Origin: Thelephora terrestris
Taxonomy: Eukaryota; Basidiomycota; Agaricomycetes; Thelephorales; Thelephoraceae
Length of the DNA stretch: 23,390 nucleotides
NCBI GenBank assembly: GCA_015956445.1
Contig: WIUZ02000047.1
Span: 1-23,390, forward strand
Direction of reading: 5' to 3'
Shown: piece by piece, positions 1-9,771 of the stretch
How positions within the stretch are numbered: position 1 is the stretch's first letter
Layout of the letters: every line of letters starts with the position of its first letter
Made by a program: the position numbers and the translations under genes
The notes under the pieces: model-generated
Databases searched by the model: none
The model's input: the letters and a program-made list of their open reading frames with translations, nothing else
Told to the model about the DNA's origin: nothing

Positions 1-386
1 CCCGGAGATCATCTTGTGGTCCCACGTGCGCCAACTCGGAACTGGGCAGATCGCGTGGTTGAATCAAAGCGGAACATGAGAGAATTCGCAAATCGTTTGA
101 GATGGGAACCTGTGAGGACCCGCGGGAGAAAACCGGGATGGCCAGATCGCTCTGGGTCGTTCGAACGTTCGTCGGATGATGCGAGGAAGTTGTGGGTGTG
201 CGTAGACCTTTTGGGAGAAGTTCGGGGCGAGATGAGGGGGATGCGAAGGCATGATAAGACACTAGAATGCCACGGTTCTTTCCCCGCAGTCGTATAGAGA
301 GATTAGACAGGGATTAATTTCATAACGGGGAAGCGTATTGCGGTCGGAGCCTGGCCTAATCCTGACGACCCTCGGCGACAATACAA
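1..386. other. Left-edge stretch with no supported gene
   Basis: I see no gene here that I can support. Open frames exist on both strands, but they resemble no family and have no convincing splice sites. The 3' part lies just upstream of the broken gene that starts near 387 and could once have been its promoter and 5' leader. Confidence 0.4.
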
Positions 387-980
387 ATGATGCGTCCCCC
401 CAATAATTATGGATCCTACCCTAGCCGACATCTACCGTGGATCAGCTTGCTTTTGCCGTTCTCCTCCTCCTCCCATCGTCGTCGACGAAGTGCCGTGTTC
501 CCAGACGATCGCGCCAATATAGCGGCATCGGCGACCTCCAGGATGTCTCATCCGCCTTTTATGATCATCCCACAAAACGCGACTCCCTATTATCCGACGG
601 GGGCTACCCCGCTGCTCCCTGCGATCCGCACACCCCTCCTATTCCAATCCCCCATTCCTCCGCCACCCGACAACAACGGTTCCACCCCAGCTGCGCCATC
701 GGTCCACCGGGAAGCAGAACCCGCAAACCTTCTTCAGAGCGCCCGCTCACAAACATGGCCACTCACCTCCATTCCATCCCGCCCTCGAGAGAAGTCCACG
801 AGGACTTTAATCATAGACCATCTGCTATGGGTCCACAGTCGTACTAGGTTCTCCCAGGCGCGAGCAGAGCTCGGGATGACCGACCGGACAGGGGGTTCAT
901 CCTCGGTGAACTACGTCCATCGGGAGAGACCGGAGAGCTTCGAAGAGGAAGACGAGGCTGCGAGTGATGGCCGAATGTGT

Positions 981-1032
981 GTCCGTCCTCAGACATCGCT
1001 CCGGCTTGGTCTACGGACAGCGAGGACGCCAG
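981..1032 (+). other. Possible weak intron in the 387-3089 gene
   Basis: A GTCCGT donor and a GCCAG acceptor would remove 52 nt and join the frame ending in EEEDEAASDGRMC to the frame containing DPQLAKALRTRSES, both in phase 0. The donor is poor. A frameshift is the alternative explanation. Confidence 0.35.
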
Positions 1033-2499
1033 GTTGGCTGTAAGGATCCCCAACTCGCAAAAGCTTTGCGAACTCGCAGCGAAAGCGTAGAGAAAGTCGT
1101 TGCCTCTATGCTTCATCAACCACCGGAAGTCGACCCTCTTCACCCTGATGAGGCTGCTGACTCTCCGGGCTCACCCCGAACCAAAGAAACAGGCTCCAGT
1201 CGGAACTGAATTCGCAACCCACACACGCTTCCGAACGGTGTACGACTGAGGGCTGCCTTGGCTACCTTGATCAACGACTTTTTCGCTCGCGAATCGCATC
1301 CCCCACTCCAGGCAAGCCCTCAACACCTATCTACCACACGGAATAGTCCCCCTCCTCCCTACTTTGCTCTCTGATTGCAGAGATCCCCATCCTCCATTTC
1401 GGTGAGTCACTACGATGATAATCATTGTATCGAATCTAACGTTATCTCTTTGAAGCACGCCAATCACTTTTCACGTCAACACCGTCATCCCACCCACTCC
1501 CTCGGCTCACGCCCCTCGCCCTGTTCGCTGCCGGTGTTGATCCGTCCACCTCGCCCGCGCCGCGTTGTCCCCGTCACCTCTACACCGCTTGCACGATATG
1601 CATTCCCCCTCGGGGCGGTCAAGCGTCCCGGAGGCCAGTCGTTACTTCCTTCCCCGCTGGACATCCTAACACAGTCACCGGTTGGCAGGATGGGAGCGGG
1701 ATCGGGTCTGGGTTGTCTTCCGGCCCGAAGAAGGACGACACCCTCTTGCGGAGGAGGTATCACGGGTCCACCAACCTCGTCGAGCTCATTCGAAGGTTCT
1801 TGAACCTTAGTGCATTGGTCGCTATGGAACTAGGTCTTGAGGCTGACGAGAAAGGGTCCGTGGGCGCGCCCCAGTGGAACTCAAGCGAAACCCAGAATCA
1901 GCCATCTTCGCCCCCCAAGGGTAAGGGTCGGGCAATGAGCACTAGTAGCTTCGATCCTAGGACCCCCTCCCCTGCTCAGCAACAGAACAATTCTTCTCCG
2001 GGTGGGCCGGAATCTGTGAGCGGGGACGGTGAGAAGATCCACATGCAGTTGTATGCTCTGCGACCTTCTGCAGATGGTATGGTCTTTGCGCCGGTTTGGT
2101 TGACGAGGGCCGTGTTGGAGGGCTATGTGTGCGGCGGATGGAAAGGCCTCGGTGCATTGGAGACTTTGATGAAGGTCGGGCTGGGGTTACGCCCCGACGT
2201 GCTGAACATCCCTACCGAAGATTCTCCCAGTCCTTTGGAAGAGGGCGACAATGAGGGTTCGGCGCAGCAGTATCATCACCATCAGCAACTGCATAGCCAG
2301 CACCACCACCACGACAACCCATACGAGGAATTCGACCCAGATGATTTTCCAACAATCATAGAGTCCTGCGAAAGTTCTGTTCCCATCTCTGCGTCAACGA
2401 GCGACCTCTATCAACTTCGCTGGCGGTGGAACAGCAGCAAATCGCGAAGGAGGCTCTGAACAGGAGTACGAGTACGATATGGAGGAACGACTTACAAGG

Positions 2500-2560
2500 G
2501 TAAGAGTGTGGTCCCTATCCGCCAAATGTGTGGCTGTTCGTGTTGACTTTGATCATCTAG
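2500..2560 (+). other. Well-formed intron in the 387-3089 gene
   Basis: The donor is GTAAGA and the acceptor ATCTAG, length 61 nt, phase 0. Removing it joins ...EERLTR to FYDVQPRCPDLL, which reads smoothly. Intact splice sites inside a frame-broken gene suggest recent decay or sequence error rather than an ancient relic. Confidence 0.65.
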
Positions 2561-3089
2561 TTCTACGATGTCCAGCCGAGGTGCCCAGACCTTTTGACCC
2601 ATCTTGAGGATATATCCTGGCAGTATCCAACTGAACCGTTAGAGCGCGCCATGCTCCGCTTCTTCGAGGCAATTAGTAAATGGAGGGGCAAGCCTGAGCT
2701 AGAGAACGTAAGTCTTTCGTCCTATTCCCTCCTCCAATATACGCTCCTTCCACACCGTTCCGTATTCCCTTCGCCGCCCCATATTGGTCTCCACGACCGG
2801 ATGAGTGTGGACTAACTGACGCCTAGTGCAAGAAGAAATCCCAAGGAACTTGGAAATTGATCCATCCATTGCCCCTCTCACTATGGACGCCCTCCTTCAC
2901 TCAAGCCCGATCGTAGGCTTGGGAAGTCCAGGGAAGAAGAGGCCCCGAGGACCGAGGATCGAAAAGTACTTTTTGCCTCCCCCTCAGAGTGGAGGGACCC
3001 GTGTGAACGGGATGGGACTGAAAAGGAGGAGGGAGAGCGTTAGTGCCGCGTTGGGATTCTGCGACGAAAAGGATGAGGACCCAGTTTGA

Positions 3090-3598
3090 TGCTTTTGCTT
3101 CTATGGGGACCACTCGATAGGAAATACTCCGTTAGGGAGCACCCCGGGAGGTACCTTAAACTCCCTCTCGCGGTCTCTCCCTGGTCTTACTGCTATCGGA
3201 CCTTGTCTTTTCATCTGGGTTTATGCTGTTCGCACACGTGATGTATGTTTAATGTTGTTGCAAGATTATTTATGTCTCAGATCGCGCATGAGCGATCGTC
3301 CGTAGGCCTGGCTTGTAAACCTGCGTCATATCGCGTATTACACAAAATGACCACCCAATCAAAGAGGCGCGAGTTACAGAAACCTGATGGAAACCACACA
3401 TCTGCAGGTTTCCAACAAACGCACAAACCCTCACATTTGTCGGGAATCCGCATAATCTATGCTTCTAGGCTAGTCATAGGGCCACTGAACCTCCTGTTCT
3501 GAATTGTGAGGTTATACAACGTCATCCCACGCACTTATGCACGTTTGATTTAGTGAGTCGGACTAATTCCGACACTGGCAACTCTGATTGAGGTGGGC
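3090..3598. other. Intergenic stretch before the tRNA
   Basis: No gene seen. It contains the 3' flank of the broken gene and the 3' side of the minus-strand tRNA. Short open frames here resemble nothing known to me. Confidence 0.5.
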
Positions 3599-3604
3599 AA
3601 AAAA
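3599..3604 (-). terminator. RNA polymerase III terminator of tRNA-Val
   Basis: Six A residues on the plus strand give a T6 run on the minus strand, one base past the tRNA 3' end. This is the usual pol III stop signal. Confidence 0.8.
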
Positions 3605-3605
3605 T

Positions 3606-3678
3606 GATTCGGCCCGGGCTCGAACCGGGGACCTTCTGTGTGTTAGACAGATGCGATAACCAACTACGCCACCGAACC
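3606..3678 (-). tRNA. tRNA-Val (anticodon AAC)
   Basis: On the minus strand a full 73-nt cloverleaf can be drawn with no intron. The acceptor stem GGTTCGG pairs with CCGAATC, with one G-T wobble. The D arm is GCGTAGTTGGTTATCGC. The anticodon stem TCTGT/ACAGA encloses the loop CTAACAC, so the anticodon is AAC, for valine. The T arm CCCGGTTCGAGCCCGGG has a perfect 5-bp stem and carries the B box GGTTCGAGCCC. The gene lies between two decayed protein genes and looks functional. Confidence 0.95.
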
Positions 3679-4264
3679 GTTTAAAAAAAGCTCTTTTCAT
3701 TGAAAATACATGACTGAGTGGATCTTTTCCAATTATCCGGGTCTGACGATGTTCGGGTCGCAGCTAGCCGAACTCCCACCAGAGTGATAACGCCCAGGGT
3801 CCGCCACCGTGGGATACCCGAAGACAGCTTCTGTAGAAAGCATAGCGGCAATTGTATCCCACGCGTTTCTAACCCTGAATGCTCTAGTCCCCGACCCAAC
3901 CGATGTGAATCAGTGATCCGACACACCTGCGTTCATATGTCGAGAGACGACCCTTGATCCCAGAGGTTCGCCGCAAATGTCAAACAAAGTGGTCAACTAG
4001 AGGGAGAGCTAAGTCTGAAGACCTCACATCAGCAACCGCCACCAGTGTTATACAACTGTGATCTCGGGGAGCAATTAGTTGAACTGATAGGCTGATCCCG
4101 CATAAAGTCGCCCGAGGTGAAGGAGGTTCATTAACCCGAGGGAAAGATGTAGTCGTTGGTTTTATCTCCCTTTTCCTTGCTCACAGATGGGTTCCGAGGC
4201 AGGTGACTTATATTGATCGGGGCCAGTTGCGGTCGTTTTCGTCTTCTCTACCCCTTCTGTGCGA
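3679..4264. other. Intergenic stretch after the tRNA
   Basis: I see no supported gene. The first part is the upstream flank of the minus-strand tRNA. The last part runs into the upstream flank of the decayed DUF6533-type gene. Confidence 0.5.
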
Positions 4265-5013
4265 ATGCTGATCTTGAATATTTGACTTCAACCAGGTCCC
4301 ATGGTCAAGCAATCGGTTCGGTCATTGCGCTCAGTATGGCTCATATCTTGCGTATATATCATTTGCCCAGCGTTCCTGACTGCAGCGCACCACACATGCA
4401 CTGCTCTACTACGATTACGCGTTGCCCTTCGGACCTCGAACTCCGCCTGTTTTGGTCGCAGCATAGCTTCAAGCAGGGGGATCCATCTTTTTCTTTCCTC
4501 AACCGATACTTTGGGGTTCATAGAGCCACGTCCCGTTCATCCTCCAGAGAGTTGTCCGGCACAATTCTGCTTTGAATCGCATTTGCAAGCCTTTTTTCCC
4601 TTATCGTCAAATCCTGACGTTTATGATGCAAACTGTTATTGGGTGTATGTTTCCGATGGCATACAACCTTTCCGCAGAGAGTTGGCTCACCGATGACCAG
4701 CGATCTTCATCACGAGGACTTACGCCTTGTATAACAGGAGCCGCGCGGTGCTCGCTGGGTTGACCTCTTTAGGTTTTGCCTGCCATTGCAGTCAGTGTAG
4801 TGAGTCACGACCACCGAAATCAGGCATATCCCGCCCCTGAAATGAAGTGAATCGATCCAGTACATGCTTCATCAGGCATAAAACATGCGATGGGTTCATC
4901 GTTTTCCGGCGGGAATATGAACTGCTTGAACAGCGTTCTCTCAGAGTCTGAGTGAGTGAATTCAAGTACGTCTAGTAATCGCCGTTGCTCATCCAGACTT
5001 GCTAGGCCATGGC

Positions 5014-5065
5014 GTGAGTTTCACGGTATCACTACGCATTTTTCTGACCTCATGACTTGCTTCAG
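5014..5065 (+). other. Surviving intron in the DUF6533 relic
   Basis: Donor GTGAGT and acceptor TTCAG, 52 nt. It joins ...RLARPW to LAVIWGSV with phase 1 (C|GT giving Arg), as expected for this family. Confidence 0.65.
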
Positions 5066-5197
5066 GTCTGGCTGTGATTTGGGGCAGTGTCATGGTCTTC
5101 GACTTCATTGTGGTCATGTTGACGCTTGTGCGGGTGATCTACATTAAACGGAGGAGTGGAAAAAACAACGCACTCACCCACGTACTAATACGAGATG

Positions 5198-5248
5198 GTA
5201 AGGGCATCTTCTGAGACAGATTTAAACGGTACTGAGTTCACAATCTAG
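5198..5248 (+). other. Surviving intron in the DUF6533 relic
   Basis: Donor GTAAGG and acceptor TCTAG, 51 nt. It splits the Gly codon after LIRD and joins to GVMYYGY, the position where DUF6533 genes continue into the next helix. Confidence 0.65.
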
Positions 5249-5784
5249 GCGTCATGTACTACGGGTACATATCGTTTCTCCTGTGAGGGATTGGGGATGC
5301 TCAAAATCACATGCAGAGTCACCACCCTCGCGATGTTATCCACCGTCATCCCTCTCTTGGTATGTGCCCATTGCCGATTTATGGAACGTTTCGACTGATT
5401 TCAATGGAGCAGCATGGGATGTGAGTTTCACCAATCAGCGGTTTGTGCATACTCTCACGTCGTCTTCAAGGAGAAAATGCGCGGAGTTCCGGTGACGATG
5501 ACGAACATGTGAGGACATCATTCAGATAAGTCAGAAGGAACGCTGACATGGTCGTCAGTCTGGCTAGTGTGCTGGCCTCTCGATTATGCTCAACCTCCGA
5601 GAGTCAGGTGAATATTCTGGAACGAGCGTAGGGGTCGCAAGTTCCGCCCCATCGTCAATATTATCACGCGTGTTGACGAACATCGAGGATGTCGACGAGG
5701 ATGTAGTTCACGAGTCTCTGGACTGTCAAGGGACCGTCCTGATCCCATCCTCGAAACGAACATGGATTCGATCGCCGAATGGAT

Positions 5785-8700
5785 AAATACTTCGGGACAT
5801 GATGCTTGACACATCGCCCATAGTGCGCGATGTATGAAACGTTCGTGTATCATGCGTCGAGCATCGTTGGACTTTTACCTCCTTGTTGAGATTTGGATGG
5901 GTGTATTTAGTGTAGCAATGTTCGTATATTTGCTTATTTCTTGGGCACATTTTACCGCTATCTTATCTATTATCGTGGTTCGTGTGGGCAGTGACTCGGA
6001 CAACCCCCTAGAATGGACCGGGGCCTCGGCGGCGGATGCTATCAGAGATTAGCTCCAGCACCTCATCGTTGGGGGATACTCGCCCTCGGATTCCTGCGTG
6101 GGAGTCAACGCATATTGAACCTGAGCTCACGGGCGAGATATTACGAGGCAGGGTTCGATGGTAAAGTATACTGCCGCCGTTGCACCAAAGTAGTAGCGTT
6201 CGGTGAGGAACCGAAACTTAAGAGGTTATCAGCGGCGATTGTAGTTAAGTTGGGAAGGTGCTACGGCAATGATAGAAGGGGTTGAGCTCATAGCCTCACA
6301 CCATAGCTGATTTGATGCCTGAGGTAAGCCCGAAGGGACCGAGGGTGGGAGGTGTTACTAGCTAGCTGTTGTGAAGCCCCTTGATACACCCCTTCGCTGC
6401 AAGCGGACCGGTGACAACACACGGGTCGCGGTCGAACGGGGTTCACATGGATTGTTCATTTGGCCTAGCAGGGTGACAGACCCGCCGGTGCTGCTACCCG
6501 ATGGGGAGGATTCCGTGTGAGCTTGGATCGTTTCGCCTAATCTGGGAGCAGCGAAGCGTCTGAACGCAAGCACCTGGAGATAGCAATAAATTGGAACATT
6601 ACACGACTGAAGAATTGAGGACCCATGTGCAAGGAGATCGGGTGGGACATCCCCGGATATACAGTCAACGCCATTGGGGGAGATCTATAAACGTCCGTCA
6701 CCGCGGATGCTTTTGACAGCGCTGTTGAGTATCCGCGAAGTGTTTTTACTGGAGTATGATCCCCAAACATCCGGAATTGTTGGCCGTGCAGACCGCATTC
6801 AATGCAACAAGTGTGGGGGGTGCTTGAAGCACCTGAGGCCACAACTTCTTCGGCGACCGGAGGTTGTCCGAGAAGCGGGAAGCTGAAACTTCTCACGCCC
6901 TGATTGGTGTGTCAACTTCGCGTTTTGATCGGCCGCGGCCCCTCAGTGCGTTGTATCGAGGAGAAAGATGTGGGAAGCGGATAGATACATACCCAACACG
7001 TATGCGCTTGTTCCCAGACATTAGGGGTGTTTCAGAAGCAGATCTTGATGAACCCTTCGAAGCATAACATGAGCTTAGATACAATGCTTAAGCTCAAATT
7101 GTGACGATAGCCGCCTATAGAGATATGAGACTCGTCGGTAAGAAAGAGTGTCCTTTAAAGGTGAAACCGACAAACGCTCCCGTAATCCCTTCTGGTTTGC
7201 TTGGCTCATTGATTTGATGATAAGTAGGTGCAAACCTGAAGGAAGGTCCGCAATTTATTCGGACCGCGCGGGGATAGAATGTGGTACCGCGACGACCAAG
7301 CCGGTGGCCTGAGTAACGTTCGAACTCACCTCGAACACAGCATTTCCGTGAGCGCAACCCATTCATGTAGCACGTCGAGCGGAGAACGGATCATTCCGAG
7401 GTGGGTATCACTAATCAGTAGATTGGGTGCAAAACCGCTCAATGCGCAAGGCAAACACATGGGTGAGAAAGTGGTATTCAAGCGTACGAGCGAGATTGAC
7501 GATGGCATCACGGTGAAGGCCCAGAATCGGCAAAATTGACGGTTCCGTGAGCGATCCGGCTTGTTCAGCCGTCGACGTAACTGTCATCGTTTGCCTCGCC
7601 GCATCCTCGTTGAAACCGCCCTTATGTCACGTGGATTGGGGCGGTGCCGTACAGCCTCGCCGGCTAGTCTAGAAGTCGGTGACATATCCCGGGCGTGCCT
7701 GTGCTGGCTATCGTCACTCTTCACTGCCACCCGGGAGTAAATTTAGAACCACGAACCTAACTCAAGGGCGTTGGTGCCAACTCTGGATGACCCCGCCGGA
7801 GCGCTTGTTCTCATCCGTGGGTCGTCTGAAATTAGATAGTAGAGGGTCAACGTTTAGACGTTGAATGTCCACACAATTTTGCTGCACAAATCCAGGGTGG
7901 GAGGCAAAAACCGAATGTTAGATCGACTCGAAATCTTTCTGTTCGTGGGCACCAATTCATACGCACCACGCTGCGCGGCGATTTACAGATTTTCATCATG
8001 GAGTCAGGGTGGCTCCAGCAACGGGGATACGAGTACGGAAATGAATCTTTCGAAGCTGATGATTCAACCCGTCGTGTGACGGATGAACCGTGCACGCTGA
8101 TGGCCTTGCGTTGTCGGTCGCTCCGAAGCCCCGAGATACCCGGGAGCAGTGCAATGGGTTGCACAAGTTCGCCGCAGTCGAGTCGAGCGAGATATATCGA
8201 CTGTCTGAACTCCGTTGGATTTAGCTCATTGTATCGTGCTTCTCAGGCCGTTGAAACGAACCTCTATGAAACGCAAACCACGAGGATAGCGGCGCCTGTT
8301 GTTAATAGAGTAATTAGTTCTAAGCACATCGTCGGGATATTTCTTTCTTACTTGGGGAGGTTCTTTCACATAGGGTGCCCGGGATCGAGCCGACGTTGAC
8401 CTTGAACGTTTTTCCTATGAAACGAGCTAGAAGCGTGATGAGGATGCACGATAGAGAGAAGGTGAACGAGTTCTTGCCTGCCAACAACCCAGGGACCGCT
8501 TCCCATGACGGTAGAATATCGATGTATCGTCTCGTAATGATTGGGCCGCCTGAACCTTTGCATCCTGGGCTCTACGAGAGTTGACCGCAGAGGGAAAGTT
8601 GTCATCAAGCGGTGAGCCTCACGGCGAGCATGTCGGATAAAACCATGGACTTTCGTGAGTAAGAAGTTCCTGTCTCGGGCACTAGAGCCTGGGAGTTTCA

Positions 8701-8929
8701 TGCTGGTCCGAGGAATACACACAATGTGGATTACGTGAAGCTGTTTAACTTCTGTCTCTCAATTCGTGAGCAGCCGTATTTCACACCCTGAATATAAAAT
8801 TGAATGGCGAAAAGCCATATGGATGAGCCTGAATGGGTCAACGTGGGTTTTGAGCCGGTCTGTGAGCTCAGACCAAGGATTTCTGGGTGTAGGGTCAGAT
8901 AGTTGAATCATCGGGCGGAAGGAGGCTAA
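5785..8929. other. Gene-poor stretch, about 3.1 kb
   Basis: I find no gene I can support. Open frames are short, overlap on both strands and resemble no family. I did not see long terminal repeats, transposase or reverse-transcriptase motifs, or tandem repeats by eye. On the minus strand at about 8379-8560 one frame reads as a hydrophobic helix followed by VNVGSIPGT, which could be a scrap of a membrane protein but is too short to name. The region may hold decayed sequence beyond recognition. Confidence 0.45.
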
Positions 8930-9241
8930 CTTCCTAATAGAGACACAGGGGTAGAGCTCAAGATCATTACGCGAGACGATCATCCACTGGAACTGGAAAG
9001 ATATCAGACAGATGATTGGACAGTGAAACGGGTGAAATGGGACTCACGGTCGTCGGCTACGAACATTCACGTTTTCGATAATGAGAACAGGCACATTAAG
9101 GAACTCGAGCCTCGCGGCGAGTTGGGTCATTCACCTCCGATCAATACGTGGCCCAAGCAAAGTGAAATGTTGGCACATTACCGAACCGAGGCCAAGGTGG
9201 TTGCCTTCAGATCTTTGGTGGATAACTGTCAACCTCAACAA
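8930..9241 (+). other. Open frame of about 104 codons, unrecognised
   Basis: The frame is open from the TAA at 8927-8929 to the TAG at 9242-9244. The predicted peptide is charged and fairly balanced (for example LELERYQTDDWTVKRVKWD and NIHVFDNENRHIKELEPRGE). It has few in-frame ATG codons (first at 9023), no signal peptide and no helix spanning a membrane. It could be an exon of an unknown gene or a chance frame. I assign no function. Confidence 0.2.
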
Positions 9242-9244
9242 TAG

Positions 9245-9771
9245 ATACCTTGAGGTAGGCGAGAAGGAAACGAGAAAATCTGGCTTCCGACGCCGGCGCC
9301 TGCACCCCTTTCTGTGAGGCTGTGTCGAGGCTTGCATGCGGCAGCCGGAAGCAAAACTCCAACGGAAGAAAAAACGAAAAAAACGATGACTGAAACAGAT
9401 CCACGTTTCTGAGTCTGAAGGAATGTAGACTCAGACCTGCAGGGGTGGATGCGATCTACATCGTGACATGAAATTGTGGCCATCGATTGGAGACCGTGGA
9501 GAGTGCAGGAAAAATCCCGAGATATGCTGGTCGTCTCTTCAGTGGCCTCTGGCGGGAAAGTAACCAGAATTTATTTACCCAGCGGCCTCTTGTGGTGAGT
9601 GAGGCCTGTTAGAGAAAGAGGGGCGGAGTTTGAATTAGTTGTCCTTGCTCTTCCCATCCTCTTTTTTTTCTTCCTCTTGCCTCCAATCTTCATCTCGATC
9701 TCTTGCACACAGCCAGCCGAAGGGGTCAAACTCGCTGCACAGGTCAACAACCCCTCCCCCCCTCCCCCGCC
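9245..9771 (+). promoter_or_regulatory. Promoter and 5' leader region of the zinc-finger gene
   Basis: This stretch has no gene. Its last 130 bases are rich in pyrimidine tracts (T8 and C-runs before the start), typical of fungal promoters and leaders. The ATG at 9772 sits in CCCGCCATGGA, a very strong initiation context. I cannot place a TATA box or the transcription start with confidence. Confidence 0.4.

Larger units (their letters stand above)
387..3089 (+). pseudogene. Broken copy of a conserved agaricomycete protein of unknown function
   Basis: The coding signal is strong but spread over all three frames. In order: a Pro/Ser-rich N-terminus with NATPYYPTGATPLLPAIRTP; a block with RTRFSQARAELGMTDRTGG; ALRTRSESVEKVVASML; RLRAALATLINDFFARE; RCPRHLYTACTICI; GSTNLVELIRRFLNLSALVA; LTRAVLEGYVCGGWKGLGAL; an acidic stretch with EEFDPDDFPTI; AKVLFPSLRQR; DLLTHLEDISWQYPTEPLER; and a basic tail with RPRGPRIEKYF. 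I recall this block order from uncharacterised agaricomycete proteins and know no function. Good introns are visible at 1402-1455, 2500-2560 and 2708-2826, and a weaker one at 981-1032. They do not repair the frame: there is a TGA at 1207-1209, and shifts near 1340-1400, 2365 and 2860. Either it is a pseudogene or the assembly has indels. Confidence 0.65.
4265..5784 (+). pseudogene. Decayed DUF6533-type seven-helix membrane protein gene
   Basis: Segments of an agaricomycete DUF6533 protein appear in the right order but not in one frame. They are: ALLYYDYALPF, then after a shift DLELRLFWSQHSFKQG with FLNRYFG (the usual YDY-L-L/W-K-NRY region); NRICKPFFPYRQILTFMMQT, a cysteine and helix; LAVIWGSVMVFDFIVVML followed by YIKRRSGKNNALTHVLIRDG, the typical helix and basic loop; GVMYYGYISFLL; and the C-terminal MLNLRESGE with a Ser/Asp tail. 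Intact introns remain at 5014-5065 and 5198-5248. Frame breaks lie near 4435, 4520-4560 and 5585, and stops fall between blocks. In living members this is a membrane protein of unknown role. I am confident of the family, less so of the limits. Confidence 0.72.

Noticed and set aside
437-847. Open frame of 136 codons in a second frame over the start of the broken gene
   Set aside because: It overlaps the frame at 387-960 that carries the recognisable NATPYYPTG and QARAELGMTDRTGG blocks; this second frame has no familiar blocks.
7998-8399. Open frame of 133 codons in the gene-poor region
   Set aside because: It starts with ATG, but the residues look random, with no hydrophobic pattern or known motif.
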